Shown here in pieces: positions 36,863 to 47,995 of a stretch of 64,000 nucleotides of DNA. Source of the stretch: an uncultured Bacteroidales bacterium (lineage in GTDB: Bacteria > Bacteroidota > Bacteroidia > Bacteroidales > Muribaculaceae). The stretch is taken from NCBI GenBank assembly GCA_902782465.1, contig CACZNH010000013.1, positions 1 to 64,000 on the forward strand, written 5' to 3'. Numbering within the stretch: the first letter of the stretch is position 1; every line of letters starts with the position of its first letter. Position numbers and translations under genes: made by a program. The notes beneath the pieces are model-generated. The model did not search any database. It worked only from the letters and a program-made list of their open reading frames with translations, and had not been told where the DNA came from.

Positions 36863-37957
36863 TTAGTTTTCTTGAACCGGTTCGGCCTCGGCGTGCTCAT
36901 GCGGCTCCTCAAGTGCCATCGAGATAAAGATGGTACTCAGAATGGTGAACACATAGGCCTGGATAAAGCTCACCAGCACGTCAAGCAACAGCATGAACAG
37001 GGTAAAGGCCACCGAGAAGATGCTCGTGCCGATACCCACACCCACGCCGAACAGGCTGGTGAAGATGAAAATCAACAATACCAGCACGAGAACCACCATG
37101 TGGCCGCTCATCATGTTGGCAAACAGACGGACCATCAGCGCCAGGGGCTTGGTGAACATGCCCAGCACCTCGATGAGCTGCATCATGGGCACAGGACACT
37201 TGAGCGCCATGGGCACCTCGGGCCAGAAGATTTCCTTCCAGTACTCTCGGGTGCCGCTGAAGTTTGTAATCAGGAACGTCAGCACTGCGAGCACCAGCGT
37301 CACGGCAATGTTACCCGTCAGGTTGGCACCGCCGGGGAAGATGACAATCAGTCCCAGCAGGTTCATCGTCAGGATGAAGAAGAATGCCGTGAGCAGGTAG
37401 GGAGCATACTTGGGAGCATGCTTGCCCAGGATGGGGCGGATGGTGTCGCCATAGACGAAGTCCACCACCAGTTCCAGGAAGCCCTTAGCCCCTCGCGGCG
37501 CCTTCATGCCGTTGCGCACATACCAGCGCTTGAGCTTCATGACCATCCAGATGACCAGCAGTGCGGCGATGAACAGACCGGCGACGTTCTTGGTGATGGA
37601 GAAGTCCCAGGGGCGCACCTCACTGCCGTCGGGCATGACCTGCACGACCTTGCCGTTGTGCTCCTCGCTGGTCGAAATCTTGAACCCGTCATAGGTCTCG
37701 CCACCGGTGATGCGGTTGCTCATGAAGCAGTGCAAGCCGTCCTGCCCCCACACGATGATGGGCAACGGGATGCGCAACGAGTGATTGAACGGCACCTCCC
37801 AGCCGTAGGCGTCCCCCAGGTGCTCAAAGATGGTCTCCTTGGGGTCCAGCTCGCTGGTGTGGCCGTGTGCGCGGTGCTGGGCGGCACTATAGTAGCCCCA
37901 TCCCATCAGCGCGACAATCACGAGCGCGACAATAGCGGTTATGATCTTGCTTTTCAT
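36863..37957 (-). CDS. atpB: ATP synthase Fo a subunit
   Basis: 364-residue membrane channel subunit. The N-terminal helix and a ~120-residue extracytoplasmic segment make it longer than the E. coli protein, as is usual in Bacteroidota. The essential Arg is in MVRLFANMMSGHM. The start is set at MKSKIITA, 12 codons inside the longest frame, because that frame overlaps atpC and begins with non-conserved residues. It starts 10 bp after the atpC stop; no atpI lies between. Confidence 0.94.
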   Translation of the reverse strand: MKSKIITAIVALVIVALMGWGYYSAAQHRAHGHTSELDPKETIFEHLGDAYGWEVPFNHSLRIPLPIIVWGQDGLHCFMSNRITGGETYDGFKISTSEEHNGKVVQVMPDGSEVRPWDFSITKNVAGLFIAALLVIWMVMKLKRWYVRNGMKAPRGAKGFLELVVDFVYGDTIRPILGKHAPKYAPYLLTAFFFILTMNLLGLIVIFPGGANLTGNIAVTLVLAVLTFLITNFSGTREYWKEIFWPEVPMALKCPVPMMQLIEVLGMFTKPLALMVRLFANMMSGHMVVLVLVLLIFIFTSLFGVGVGIGTSIFSVAFTLFMLLLDVLVSFIQAYVFTILSTIFISMALEEPHEHAEAEPVQEN

Positions 37958-37967
37958 TACTACTGTG

Positions 37968-38201
37968 TCAATACAAGCACACCGACACCACATTATCCTT
38001 TACATCGGCCACACCGCCGTGAATCTCACGCTCCACGGTGTTGCCATCGGCCACATAGCTCATCTTGCCTGCCGTGAGGGCGGCGATGAGTGCGGCATGG
38101 TTCTTGAGCACCTGGAAACTGCCCATGACGCCGGGAAGCGTCACCTGGTCGACGGTGCCTTCAAACTCGATTTGTTCAGCCGATATGATTTTCAGTGTCA
38201 T
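37968..38201 (-). CDS. atpC: ATP synthase F1 epsilon subunit (short form)
   Basis: 77-residue protein covering only the N-terminal beta-sandwich domain (LPGVMGSFQVLKNHAALIAAL). The C-terminal helical hairpin that inhibits F1 in many bacteria is missing, as is common in Bacteroidales. It lies 26 bp after atpD and 10 bp before atpB. Confidence 0.93.
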   Translation of the reverse strand: MTLKIISAEQIEFEGTVDQVTLPGVMGSFQVLKNHAALIAALTAGKMSYVADGNTVEREIHGGVADVKDNVVSVCLY

Positions 38202-38227
38202 GTTATATATTAATAATGTATATCGTT

Positions 38228-39745
<1,518 letters not shown>

Positions 39746-39778
39746 TTATTGTTGTATTTTAGTTATTTGCTAACGAAA

Positions 39779-40861
39779 TCATGCACCGAAGTACCATCCC
39801 TTGGTCACGATGATGGCCATCACTACCAGATTGACCAGTCCGATGGGCATCAGGTAACGCCACTCCAGAGCGAGCATCTGGTCAATGCGCACGCGGGGGA
39901 AGGACCAGCGAATCCAGAAGAAAATGAAGGTGATGAAGAATGCCTTACCCAGGAACCATACCACGCTGGGGATATAGTCCATGACGGTGTTGAAGCCCTC
40001 CCAACCGGGGATATGCAGGGGCATCCAGCCGCCCAGGAAGAGCAGTGTGGCAATACCCGACACGATGAACAGGTTCAGGTACTCGGCCAGGTAGAAGAAG
40101 CCGAAGTGGATACCCGAATACTCGGTGTGGTAACCGGCGGTGAGCTCGTGCTCGGCCTCGGGGAGGTCAAACGGGCCGCGGTTGTTCTCGGCGTTGGCGG
40201 CAATCATATAGATAATGAATGCGATAACGGCAGGCAGGTGGCCCTTGAACAGGAACCAGCCGTCCTGTTGCGCCTCGACGATGCCCGTTACCGACATGGT
40301 GCCGGCAAGGCAGACAATCGTCAGGATGGAAATACCGCACGACAGCTCGTAGCTGATCATCTGGGCACCGCTGCGCATAGCACCGATGAGGGTGTACTTA
40401 CTGTTACTTGCCCAACCGGCAAGCAGGATTCCCAGCACGCCAATCGACGACACGGCGACGATGAAGAACACGCCGATGTTCATGTCGATGACTTGCAGGC
40501 CCTTGCCCCACGGCAGACAGGCGAAGGTGAGCATCGAGGCGATGAGCACCAGGTAGGGAGCCAGCTTGAAGAGGAACTTGTCGGTGTGCCACAGGGTAAT
40601 CAACTCCTTCTGGAGAATCTTGATTACGTCGGCAAACACCTGGAGCAAGCCCCATTTACCAACACGCATCGGGCCCAGACGGCACTGAATCCAACCGCAG
40701 ACCTTGCGCTCGTAGAAGATGTAGAACATGGCGATGAGCGAATAAGCAACCAGCAGGCCTACGGCCACCAGCACACACTCGATTGTCGTGGTGAGCCAAC
40801 CCGGCATCACGCTGTTGAGCAGATCATCAATCCATCTCGTGACTATTCCGAAGTCAAACAT
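39779..40861 (-). CDS. nuoH: NADH-quinone oxidoreductase subunit H
   Basis: 360-residue membrane subunit lining the quinone chamber of complex I. About eight helices are visible. Landmarks include [38 protein letters not shown] and [19 protein letters not shown]. It lies 48 bp after nuoCD and is the last nuo gene before atpD. Confidence 0.96.
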   Translation of the reverse strand: MFDFGIVTRWIDDLLNSVMPGWLTTTIECVLVAVGLLVAYSLIAMFYIFYERKVCGWIQCRLGPMRVGKWGLLQVFADVIKILQKELITLWHTDKFLFKLAPYLVLIASMLTFACLPWGKGLQVIDMNIGVFFIVAVSSIGVLGILLAGWASNSKYTLIGAMRSGAQMISYELSCGISILTIVCLAGTMSVTGIVEAQQDGWFLFKGHLPAVIAFIIYMIAANAENNRGPFDLPEAEHELTAGYHTEYSGIHFGFFYLAEYLNLFIVSGIATLLFLGGWMPLHIPGWEGFNTVMDYIPSVVWFLGKAFFITFIFFWIRWSFPRVRIDQMLALEWRYLMPIGLVNLVVMAIIVTKGWYFGA

Positions 40862-40909
40862 ATCTTATCTTTCTTTTAGTGGTTTTGTTCGTACTAATTA
40901 ACTCGTCGA

Positions 40910-42544
40910 TTAACGGTCGATGTCGGGGATGACGAAGTCGAGCGACGCCGTGATGGTAATCAGGTCGGCAATCAGGTTATCCTTGCACGTCAGGTCAACC
41001 ACGCCGACAAGGTTGAAGCACGGCGACTGGAAGTGGACGCGCACGGGCTTGGTGTTGCCGTCACTCTCGATATAGACACCGAAGGCGCCACGGCTGGCCT
41101 CCACCTGCTGGTACCAGTGACCGGCGGGCAGCTTCATCACCTTGGGCACCTTGGGAGCGCAGTACTCGCCCTGCAGACCCTCGGCCTCGAGCTTGTCGCA
41201 GGCCTGGCGCAGAATCTTGATGCACTCTTCCATCTCCTTCATGCGGACCATGTAGCGGTCCATCGAGTCACCGTTCTCAAAGGTCACCTCGTCAAAGTCG
41301 AACTCGTTGTACAGCGAGTAGGGATTGGTCTTGCGCACGTCGCAGTGCCAACCGCTGGCACGGCCCGAGGGGCCGGTGATGTCATAGGCGATGGCGTCTT
41401 CCTTGCTCAGGATACCCACGCCCGTCATGCGGTTCACGGCGATGACGTTGCCAGTGAAGAGCTTGTGGTACTCGTGCAGGTTCTTCTCGATGACGTCACA
41501 GGTGTGGCGCACATCCTTAACGAAGTCCTCATGCACGTCGGCTACCACACCGCCGATGGTGCTGTAGCTCATCGACATGCGGGCGCCGCAGGTGCGGTCA
41601 AAGATATCGTAAATCAATTCACGCTCACGGAAACCGTAGAAGAACGCGGTCGTCGCACCCTGGTCCATCGTCAAGCAGCCGTAGCTCAGCAGGTGCGATG
41701 ACAGGCGCATCAGCTCGTCCATCATCAGACGGATAAGCTCGGCGCGGTGGGGTACCTCGATGCCGAGGGCCTTCTCGACGCACATGCACATGCAGTGGCG
41801 GTTGATGTGGGCGGCCATGTAGTCCATGCGCTCGGTGTACAGGAGCATCTGGGGATAGGTCAGGTCCTCACACATCTTCTCGATGCCGCGGTGGATGTAT
41901 CCGCTCACAACGTCAATCTTCTTCACCGTCTCGCCGTCAAGGCTGGCGCGGTAGCGCATCACACCGTGCGTTGACGGGTGCTGCGGGCCCACGTTCACGA
42001 CATACTCGTCGTCCTCGAACACCTTGCCGTCGATTTTCTTGACCTTGCCGTTCTCGTCCTCGACCCAGCGACAGGTGTAGTCTTCGTTGGTCTCGTCCTC
42101 GAGACGCAGGGGGTTACTGGCGGGGTCATAGTCCTTGCGCAGGGGGTAACCCACCCAGTCGTTGCGCAGGAACATGCGGCGCATGTCGGGATGACCGATG
42201 AACACGATGCCGTAGAAGTCATACACCTCGCGCTCCTGGAAGTTGGCAACGGGCCACAGGTCGCACACGGTGTGCAGACGCGGATTCTCGCGGTCGGGGG
42301 CGGTCACCTTGACGTGCAGCAGCTCGTGGGTGCTGGTGTTGGTCAGGTAGTAAACACAGCCAAAGGCGTCGGGCCACTCCATACCCACGACGGCGCTCAG
42401 CACGTCATAGTGCAACTGGGTCTTCAGGGCGCTGGCCAGGTCATGCCACTGGGCATCGGCCACGGTCACCAGCGGGAACTCGCCCGTGGTATCGACCTGA
42501 GCCTGAGGGCACAACTGCGTGATTTTGTTCTCTATATCTGCCAT
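40910..42544 (-). CDS. nuoCD: NADH-quinone oxidoreductase fused subunits C and D
   Basis: 544-residue fusion. The NuoC part (about 1-150) has NFQEREVYDFYGIVFIGHPD. The NuoD part (about 175-544) begins near VNVGPQHPSTHGVMRYRASL and includes SYSTIGGV, ITGPSGRASGWHCDVRK and the C-terminal VGVVDLTCKDNLIADLITI. The fused form is usual in Bacteroidota. It forms part of the quinone-reducing peripheral arm. It lies 85 bp after nuoB, the widest gap in the cluster. Confidence 0.96.
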   Translation of the reverse strand: MADIENKITQLCPQAQVDTTGEFPLVTVADAQWHDLASALKTQLHYDVLSAVVGMEWPDAFGCVYYLTNTSTHELLHVKVTAPDRENPRLHTVCDLWPVANFQEREVYDFYGIVFIGHPDMRRMFLRNDWVGYPLRKDYDPASNPLRLEDETNEDYTCRWVEDENGKVKKIDGKVFEDDEYVVNVGPQHPSTHGVMRYRASLDGETVKKIDVVSGYIHRGIEKMCEDLTYPQMLLYTERMDYMAAHINRHCMCMCVEKALGIEVPHRAELIRLMMDELMRLSSHLLSYGCLTMDQGATTAFFYGFRERELIYDIFDRTCGARMSMSYSTIGGVVADVHEDFVKDVRHTCDVIEKNLHEYHKLFTGNVIAVNRMTGVGILSKEDAIAYDITGPSGRASGWHCDVRKTNPYSLYNEFDFDEVTFENGDSMDRYMVRMKEMEECIKILRQACDKLEAEGLQGEYCAPKVPKVMKLPAGHWYQQVEASRGAFGVYIESDGNTKPVRVHFQSPCFNLVGVVDLTCKDNLIADLITITASLDFVIPDIDR

Positions 42545-42629
42545 ATTTTATTTTCAGTTTTAAGTTGTTAGTTTTAAGTTTTAAGTACGATTACTATCGC
42601 CTGCAACTTTAAACTATGTATATTCTGCT

Positions 42630-43229
42630 TTATTTGGTTTCCTCGGGAACGTACTTGAGGCTGTCGAGTTTCTCCTTGCGGTTCACGCCGCCAAAGTACT
42701 TCTGCACCTTGATTTTGCGCTGCAGCTGCATCAGGGCATAGAAGAATGCCTCGGGACGCGGGGGACAGCCAGGCAGATAGACGTCGACGGGGATAATCTC
42801 GTCAACACCCTTGACCACGCAGTAGCTGTTCTTGAAGGGGCCACCGCTCACGGTACAGGAGCCGCAGGCGATGACATACTTGGGCTCGGCCATCTGCTCA
42901 TACAGGCGCTTGAGCGCGGGAGCCATACGGTAGTTGATAGTGCCCTGGCACATGATGTAGTCGGCCTGGCGGGGGCTGTTGCGAGCCACCTCAAAGCCGT
43001 AACGGGCCATATCGTAGCGGGCAGCACCCAGGCACATGAACTCGATGGCGCAGCAGCTGGTGCCGAAACACAGCGGCCACAGCGAATTGCTCACACCCCA
43101 ATTCATCAACTGGTCCAGCTTGCCAACGATGATGTTGGTGCCGCCGGCACGCAGTTGCTCAACCAGATTGTCGATATACTCGTTGTCCTTGAAGTCTTCA
43201 TGCTTCATCGACTTGATTTTCACTTCCAT
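42630..43229 (-). CDS. nuoB: NADH-quinone oxidoreductase subunit B
   Basis: 199-residue subunit holding the N2 4Fe-4S cluster next to the quinone. Ligand motifs CFGTSCCAIEFM, ACGSCTVSGG and LPGCPPRPE are present. The start at MEVKIKSMKHED is preferred over one 37 codons upstream, because that extension lies inside nuoA in another frame. It overlaps the end of nuoA by 10 bp. Confidence 0.95.
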   Translation of the reverse strand: MEVKIKSMKHEDFKDNEYIDNLVEQLRAGGTNIIVGKLDQLMNWGVSNSLWPLCFGTSCCAIEFMCLGAARYDMARYGFEVARNSPRQADYIMCQGTINYRMAPALKRLYEQMAEPKYVIACGSCTVSGGPFKNSYCVVKGVDEIIPVDVYLPGCPPRPEAFFYALMQLQRKIKVQKYFGGVNRKEKLDSLKYVPEETK

Positions 43230-43594
43230 CTCAACGCTCCTTTCTTCCAGGCATAAGCCAGACCTAAAACGAGAATAACAAGGAAAGTACCCACGGCGAG
43301 CAGCGCCTGCGTGCCGATGTTCTTGCAGATGGTTGCCCACGGGAACAGGAAGACCGTCTCGACGTCAAACATCAGGAACAGGATGGCAAACAGGTAATAG
43401 CCCACATGATACTGGGCCATCGAATCGCCACGAGTGGGAATACCGCACTCAAACGGCTCGCCTTTCTTCTTGGTGTAGCTGCGCGGGCCAATGAGCCACG
43501 CGATAACCAGGGCACCGACTACCAGCAACACGCCGGTCAACGCCGCCGTAATCGCCATCGTGGTGCTCTGTACTCCGAAAATTGATAAATCCAT
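43220..43594 (-). CDS. nuoA: NADH-quinone oxidoreductase subunit A
   Basis: 124-residue membrane subunit with three helices. The conserved KGEPFECGIPTRGDSMAQYH loop and the acidic second helix (FDVETVFLFPWA) are clear. It is the first gene of the cluster, with a -7 box about 130 bp upstream. Confidence 0.95.
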   Translation of the reverse strand: MDLSIFGVQSTTMAITAALTGVLLVVGALVIAWLIGPRSYTKKKGEPFECGIPTRGDSMAQYHVGYYLFAILFLMFDVETVFLFPWATICKNIGTQALLAVGTFLVILVLGLAYAWKKGALRWK

Positions 43595-43720
43595 AAAAGA
43601 AGTTCGTTTGTATTGTTGTTATAATTTTTGGCAGGTTAATGCACCCAAAGGCCCTACTGCACAAATGTTTACGCACGCACACGCGCGTAAAGCCATGCAA
43701 GAAAGCCCCTAAATGCGGTG

Positions 43721-43728
43721 CAAATATA
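43721..43728 (-). promoter_or_regulatory. -7 promoter box of the nuo-atp operon
   Basis: TATATTTG on the minus strand lies 127 bases before nuoA, giving a leader of roughly 120 nt. The -33 box is weak (GTTG only). Confidence 0.55.
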
Positions 43729-43804
43729 GGTAAAAAAACTTAAACAACCAACCTTTTCCCGCCCTAAAATTTACCACCTGTTAACAACTAGCTACAATAA
43801 AAGT

Positions 43805-43830
43805 AGAGACGCAAAATTTTGCGTCTCTAT
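43805..43830. repeat. Perfect 26-bp palindrome, copy 2
   Basis: TAGAGACGCAAAA is followed by its exact reverse complement. The core 22 bp are identical to 23027-23048. It lies after the truncated acyltransferase and before the nuo promoter, so it could terminate the upstream minus-strand transcripts. Confidence 0.7.
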
Positions 43831-43882
43831 ATACCCCACCCTCACGTCAAGCCGCCATGACATTCATTAGACAACCATGACA

Positions 43883-44197
43883 TCAACCATCGGCAGCAGG
43901 CGCCAGCCTTCCACACCAAATCAGCACCAGGGAGATAGGTATGACACAAAAAACGACCTGATACACCAGCGAGAACACCTTGTTGAGAGAAAACCGTGTT
44001 CCAAAGTAGCCCGTTATCAGCACAAAGATATTGACAGGTGTCACCGTGAACGCATCGGCCAGACAACGGGCAAAGGAGCGCAACGAGACGTCCTGGGGCG
44101 CGTTAAAAGAAGCGAAGTTGGCATGCAGGAGCAGAATCATGAACATAGCCACGATTCTCAACAACTCAATACTGGAATTCCTGTCAACCCGTTTCAT
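43883..44197 (-). pseudogene. Truncated membrane acyltransferase (Acyl_transf_3 type)
   Basis: 104 residues beginning RNSSIELLRIVAMFMILLLH, the typical N-terminus of O-acetyltransferase-like family 3 proteins, with the first His and two to three helices. Full-length members have about 330-380 residues, so about 70% is missing. The frame stops shortly after the third helix and a palindromic repeat follows. Probably a remnant. Confidence 0.7.
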
Positions 44198-44244
44198 CAG
44201 TCTGATAGTACTAAAAACATCCGGATCATGAAGGTGTGAGGTCC

Positions 44245-47169
44245 CTATTGACCCATCTTTCCTTTCACTTCCTCAATTCTCTTCTTGACATTCTGGGTTG
44301 CGATGTTATCTGCGCCATACACGCGCTCGGTGATGCTGAGGGCTTTCTCATAATTATCCAGCGCCTCAGGGTATTTGCCCTGCTGGCTGTAAGCCCTACC
44401 AATATTGAGGTAAACGATGCCCACGTTGGAATGATTAGCGCCAAAAATACGTTCATTGATTTCCAGGGATTTTTTGAAACATTTCAACGCTTTTTCATAA
44501 TCCCCCATTTCCCTATAGACCCCACCCATGTTGTTATAGGTCATCGCCACGTCAGGGTGTTCTGTGCCCATGGCTCCTTCAATGATATCCAAAGCCCGTT
44601 GATGATAGACCAGTGCCTGATCGTAATCGCCTTGCTGGTTGTAAACCCCACCGATATTGTTATAAACCATGCCCATGGGATAACGATCTGAGCCCAGTAA
44701 AGATTCATAAATCACTAGCGCCCGCTGGAAATGCTCCAGCGCCAACGAGTAATTCCCTTGGTAATAGTAGATCATGCCGATGTTGTTGTAGGCCAAAGCC
44801 GCATCAGGGTGTTGTGTAATCTGAGCATGCTCACGAATCTCCAGCGATTTCTGTAAACTGGCCAATGCATTGTCTAAATCAAACAGGTTGAAATATGCCG
44901 TTCCGAGGTTGTTGTAGAAGGTGGCAACTGTCGGGTGTTCAGCGCCCAACAAGGGCACACCGATTTCCAATGCCTTTTGGAAATAATCCAGAGCCTGCTG
45001 GTATAATCCCTGATAATTGTAAAGCAGGCCCAGGTTATTGTAGCCTGTAGCAACATTGGGGTGATTGGTGCCATAAACGCGTTCGAAGATTTCCAGCGCC
45101 TTTTGATAGCTGTCCTGCGCTTTTGCGTACTCTCCCTGGATCTGATAGACTTGTCCGATGTTGTTATAACATGTTGCGACTTCAGGGAGTTCTACCTGGA
45201 GGCGCTCATAAATGTCCATTGCCCGCTGAAAATAAGCCAACGCTTGCGGGTAATCGCTCTGAGAATTGTAAACCAAGCCCATCGCATTACAGCAGTTAGC
45301 CACATTGGGATGCTCTGGACCCAGCACCCGCTCATAAATATCCTGTGCACGCTGGATATTAGTCTTAGCCTGCTCATAATCGCCCTGGTAAAAGAGAGCC
45401 AAACCGATGTTGTAGTAAACAGCTGCTACACTGGGATGATCGGCATCCACGACTTGTTCGTAGATGTCCAGCGCTTTGCGGAAAGAGGTTATTGCCTGTG
45501 AATAATCGCCCTGAGCATTGTAAACCATACCGATACTGTTGTAGGCAGCGGCAACATTAAGATGCTCTGTACCCACGACGCGCTCAAGGATTTCCAGTCC
45601 CCGATGGTAATCGGTTAATGCCTGAGGGTAATCGCCCTGATAGAAGTGAACCATGCCAATATTGAGGTAAGCAGCCGCAACATCAGGATGCTCGGTGCCT
45701 AAGACATGGTCAAAAATATCCAACGCCCGCTGATAATGATCCAACGCCTGCTGATAATCGCCTTGGGCCTGATAAACCGAGGCCATATTGTTATAGAACA
45801 AGGCCACATCGGGGCGATCTGTGTCCCTCTCGGACTTAACGATATCCAGCGCATGCTGGAAACAGGTTAATGCCTGAGAAAAATCGCTCTGAACTAGATA
45901 GACCGTGCCGATGTTGTTATAGGTCTTTGCGATGTATGAATCTTCTTCATCATCCTCAGACTCATAGATTTCCTTCGCCTTCAGGTAACTAGCCAGCGCC
46001 TGCGGGTAGTTGCCTTGGTAATAATATACCAGTCCGATGTTGTTGTAGGCAACAGCAAAATCAAAGGGATCAGCCTCAGGAATCTGGGCAAGGATATCCA
46101 GCGCCCGCTGGTTATTGGCCAACGCTTCATCATAATCTCCTAAATTACTGTAAACCATTCCAATATTAGTATAGAGCAGGGGCAACCAGTCACTTAGTTC
46201 TCCGTCGTGGGCTATGGCTTGTTCCGAAGCGGTTTTTAAGTATTTCAATGCCAGTTCATAATCCGCCAAGTATTCATTAATGAACAATCCTGCCACAAGC
46301 TGCCATTCGACTTCGGTAGTATCAAGGGCGGCACGTCGCATGAGGTAGTAGGCGGCAGAGTCATTCTGGTAGTTAGCGGCATGGATGGTGTACTTGTTAT
46401 AGTAGTCCTCGGCAAGGTCGTTGAGCTTGAACTCAGCATCACGCTGGGATTGGGCAAGGAATTCGGCAGTAGCCTTATTCATCTCCATCTGGGAGCGGAG
46501 CTCCTGCTCGCGCTTGTCAAAGTCGCCCTTGCTGTTGATCAGCGAGTCGGCTCGCTCCAGGTCGGCATTTTCGATGCACTCCAGAATCTCGCGGTTGATC
46601 TCGCTCAGGCCTTTGTAGTCGGTCATTGCGTAGCGCTCTGCCATGTCGCTTATCATCTGGGTATAACTGTCGTAATCATTGTTCAAGCGTTCACGCTCGG
46701 CATAGTAGTCCTGCTCGGAGATCGTCTTCTCGCTGAGTTGTCGTTCCAATTCAGCGACACGCGCCTCGTAGGTCTTCCGAGCCTTGGCATAAGCCTTGTC
46801 CTCAATCAGTTTCTTGTCACTCGCCAGCTGCTTGTCCGAGACCATGACAATCTCGATGGGCACCGTAGCGGAATAGGAAAACTTGCGTCCCTGCAGATGC
46901 TTATCGACAAGGGTGTAACCTTTCTTTTGAATGCGCGACACCTTGAAGGAATCACCCGGTTTCTTGCCAGGTAACGAGAATGAGAATTTGCCACCTTTCT
47001 TGCTGACAAGGGCATTAGGATACTCAAGAATGTTTACGGTGGCCCCTTCGATACCCTGACTGGGCCGGTTCGCCTTCTCCAGGGTGCGGACATAGCCTTC
47101 CTGCGTCTGCGCGCCAGCGGAAAACGCAGCCGCCAAGCAGAGCATGACCACAAGCAATATTTTTTTCAT
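44245..47169 (-). CDS. Secreted 15-repeat TPR protein
   Basis: 974 residues from MKKILLVVMLCLAAAFSAG, a signal peptide ending near AGAQT. An N-terminal carboxypeptidase-regulatory-like segment (about 25-110) is followed by a charged coiled-coil region (about 115-245). Fifteen consecutive 42-residue TPR/kinesin-light-chain-like repeats (pattern YNNIGxVYxxQGDYxQAL ... ALDIYExVxGxxHPDVA) fill the C-terminal two thirds. Such arrays are protein-binding scaffolds. The longest frame starts 11 codons earlier, but the three Met codons before MKK make the exact start uncertain. The partner is unknown, as no histidine kinase or regulator adjoins it. Confidence 0.88.
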   Translation of the reverse strand: MKKILLVVMLCLAAAFSAGAQTQEGYVRTLEKANRPSQGIEGATVNILEYPNALVSKKGGKFSFSLPGKKPGDSFKVSRIQKKGYTLVDKHLQGRKFSYSATVPIEIVMVSDKQLASDKKLIEDKAYAKARKTYEARVAELERQLSEKTISEQDYYAERERLNNDYDSYTQMISDMAERYAMTDYKGLSEINREILECIENADLERADSLINSKGDFDKREQELRSQMEMNKATAEFLAQSQRDAEFKLNDLAEDYYNKYTIHAANYQNDSAAYYLMRRAALDTTEVEWQLVAGLFINEYLADYELALKYLKTASEQAIAHDGELSDWLPLLYTNIGMVYSNLGDYDEALANNQRALDILAQIPEADPFDFAVAYNNIGLVYYYQGNYPQALASYLKAKEIYESEDDEEDSYIAKTYNNIGTVYLVQSDFSQALTCFQHALDIVKSERDTDRPDVALFYNNMASVYQAQGDYQQALDHYQRALDIFDHVLGTEHPDVAAAYLNIGMVHFYQGDYPQALTDYHRGLEILERVVGTEHLNVAAAYNSIGMVYNAQGDYSQAITSFRKALDIYEQVVDADHPSVAAVYYNIGLALFYQGDYEQAKTNIQRAQDIYERVLGPEHPNVANCCNAMGLVYNSQSDYPQALAYFQRAMDIYERLQVELPEVATCYNNIGQVYQIQGEYAKAQDSYQKALEIFERVYGTNHPNVATGYNNLGLLYNYQGLYQQALDYFQKALEIGVPLLGAEHPTVATFYNNLGTAYFNLFDLDNALASLQKSLEIREHAQITQHPDAALAYNNIGMIYYYQGNYSLALEHFQRALVIYESLLGSDRYPMGMVYNNIGGVYNQQGDYDQALVYHQRALDIIEGAMGTEHPDVAMTYNNMGGVYREMGDYEKALKCFKKSLEINERIFGANHSNVGIVYLNIGRAYSQQGKYPEALDNYEKALSITERVYGADNIATQNVKKRIEEVKGKMGQ

Positions 47170-47245
47170 CATCATATTTATCTTATCAACTGTCTTTAAC
47201 ATTAGTTAGCTATTAAAACAAACTGCAAAATTCATGCCGTTCAGC

Positions 47246-47917
47246 TCAGTAAATCGGGCCGCCACGCACAGCCAGGTTGCGGGACTTGATGCGGCCGATG
47301 GTGGTCTTGGCGCCGTGGCCAGGGTAGATGACGGTGTCGTCGGGGAGCAGCTGCAGGATGTAGTCGATAGAATCCATCAACTGGTCGTAGTTGCCGCCAG
47401 CCAGGTTGGTACTGCCAATGTCATCATCATAGACGGTGTCGCCTGAGAAGGCAATGCCCGCATCCTCGCAGTATAAGAACACCGATCCCGGAGAGTGGCC
47501 CGGCGTGTGGATGACCTTGAGCTTGTGGTTCCCGAAAGGTATTTCCTCACCGTCGGTGAGATAATGCTCGGGCATGGGGATGTCATAGGGGTAATTCTTG
47601 TAAATCTGGGAGATACGGATGGCCAGATGCTCACGCATAATCCACTCGTCGTCCTTGTGGACCTCGGGCAACAGGCCGTAATGGTCACGCACCAAGTCGT
47701 TGCCGTACAAGTGGTCGTGATGGGCATGGGTTAGCAGCAGGCGTACGGGATGTAGCCCCTCAGACTCAATGAATTTGATGAAGCGTTCGCGTTCGCCATG
47801 CTTGTACATGCCGCAGTCGATGATGACGGCCTCACGCGTCTCATCCCAGATGATGTGGGTGCACTCCGTAAACAGGTTTGCAGTGAATTTCTGTACCTTG
47901 ACCATATCGCTGCTCAT
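47246..47917 (-). CDS. MBL-fold metallohydrolase
   Basis: 223-residue cytoplasmic hydrolase of the glyoxalase II-like group. The zinc motif THAHHDH (His64, His66, Asp68, His69) is followed by HTPGHSPGSVFLY, FSGDTVYDDDIG and the last ligand in IYPGHGAKTT. The start at MSSDMVKVQKF fits a -7 box 15 bp upstream; the frame is open much further but crosses the TonB receptor gene. Glyoxalase II would be the nearest named activity, but the substrate is not certain. Confidence 0.92.
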   Translation of the reverse strand: MSSDMVKVQKFTANLFTECTHIIWDETREAVIIDCGMYKHGERERFIKFIESEGLHPVRLLLTHAHHDHLYGNDLVRDHYGLLPEVHKDDEWIMREHLAIRISQIYKNYPYDIPMPEHYLTDGEEIPFGNHKLKVIHTPGHSPGSVFLYCEDAGIAFSGDTVYDDDIGSTNLAGGNYDQLMDSIDYILQLLPDDTVIYPGHGAKTTIGRIKSRNLAVRGGPIY

Positions 47918-47931
47918 TTTTAAAAACCATG

Positions 47932-47939
47932 CAAAAGTA
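47932..47939 (-). promoter_or_regulatory. -7 box of the MBL-fold gene
   Basis: TACTTTTG on the minus strand lies 15 bases before the ATG at 47917. It sets the start because any upstream codon would not be transcribed. Confidence 0.6.
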
Positions 47940-47995
47940 ATCATTTTTACGATATGTGGGGGCGGCATCTCAAATAAAAACACTAATTTCGCACC

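Noticed and set aside
43230-43340. Longer nuoB start 37 codons upstream
   Set aside because: The extension lies inside nuoA in another frame and does not match NuoB.
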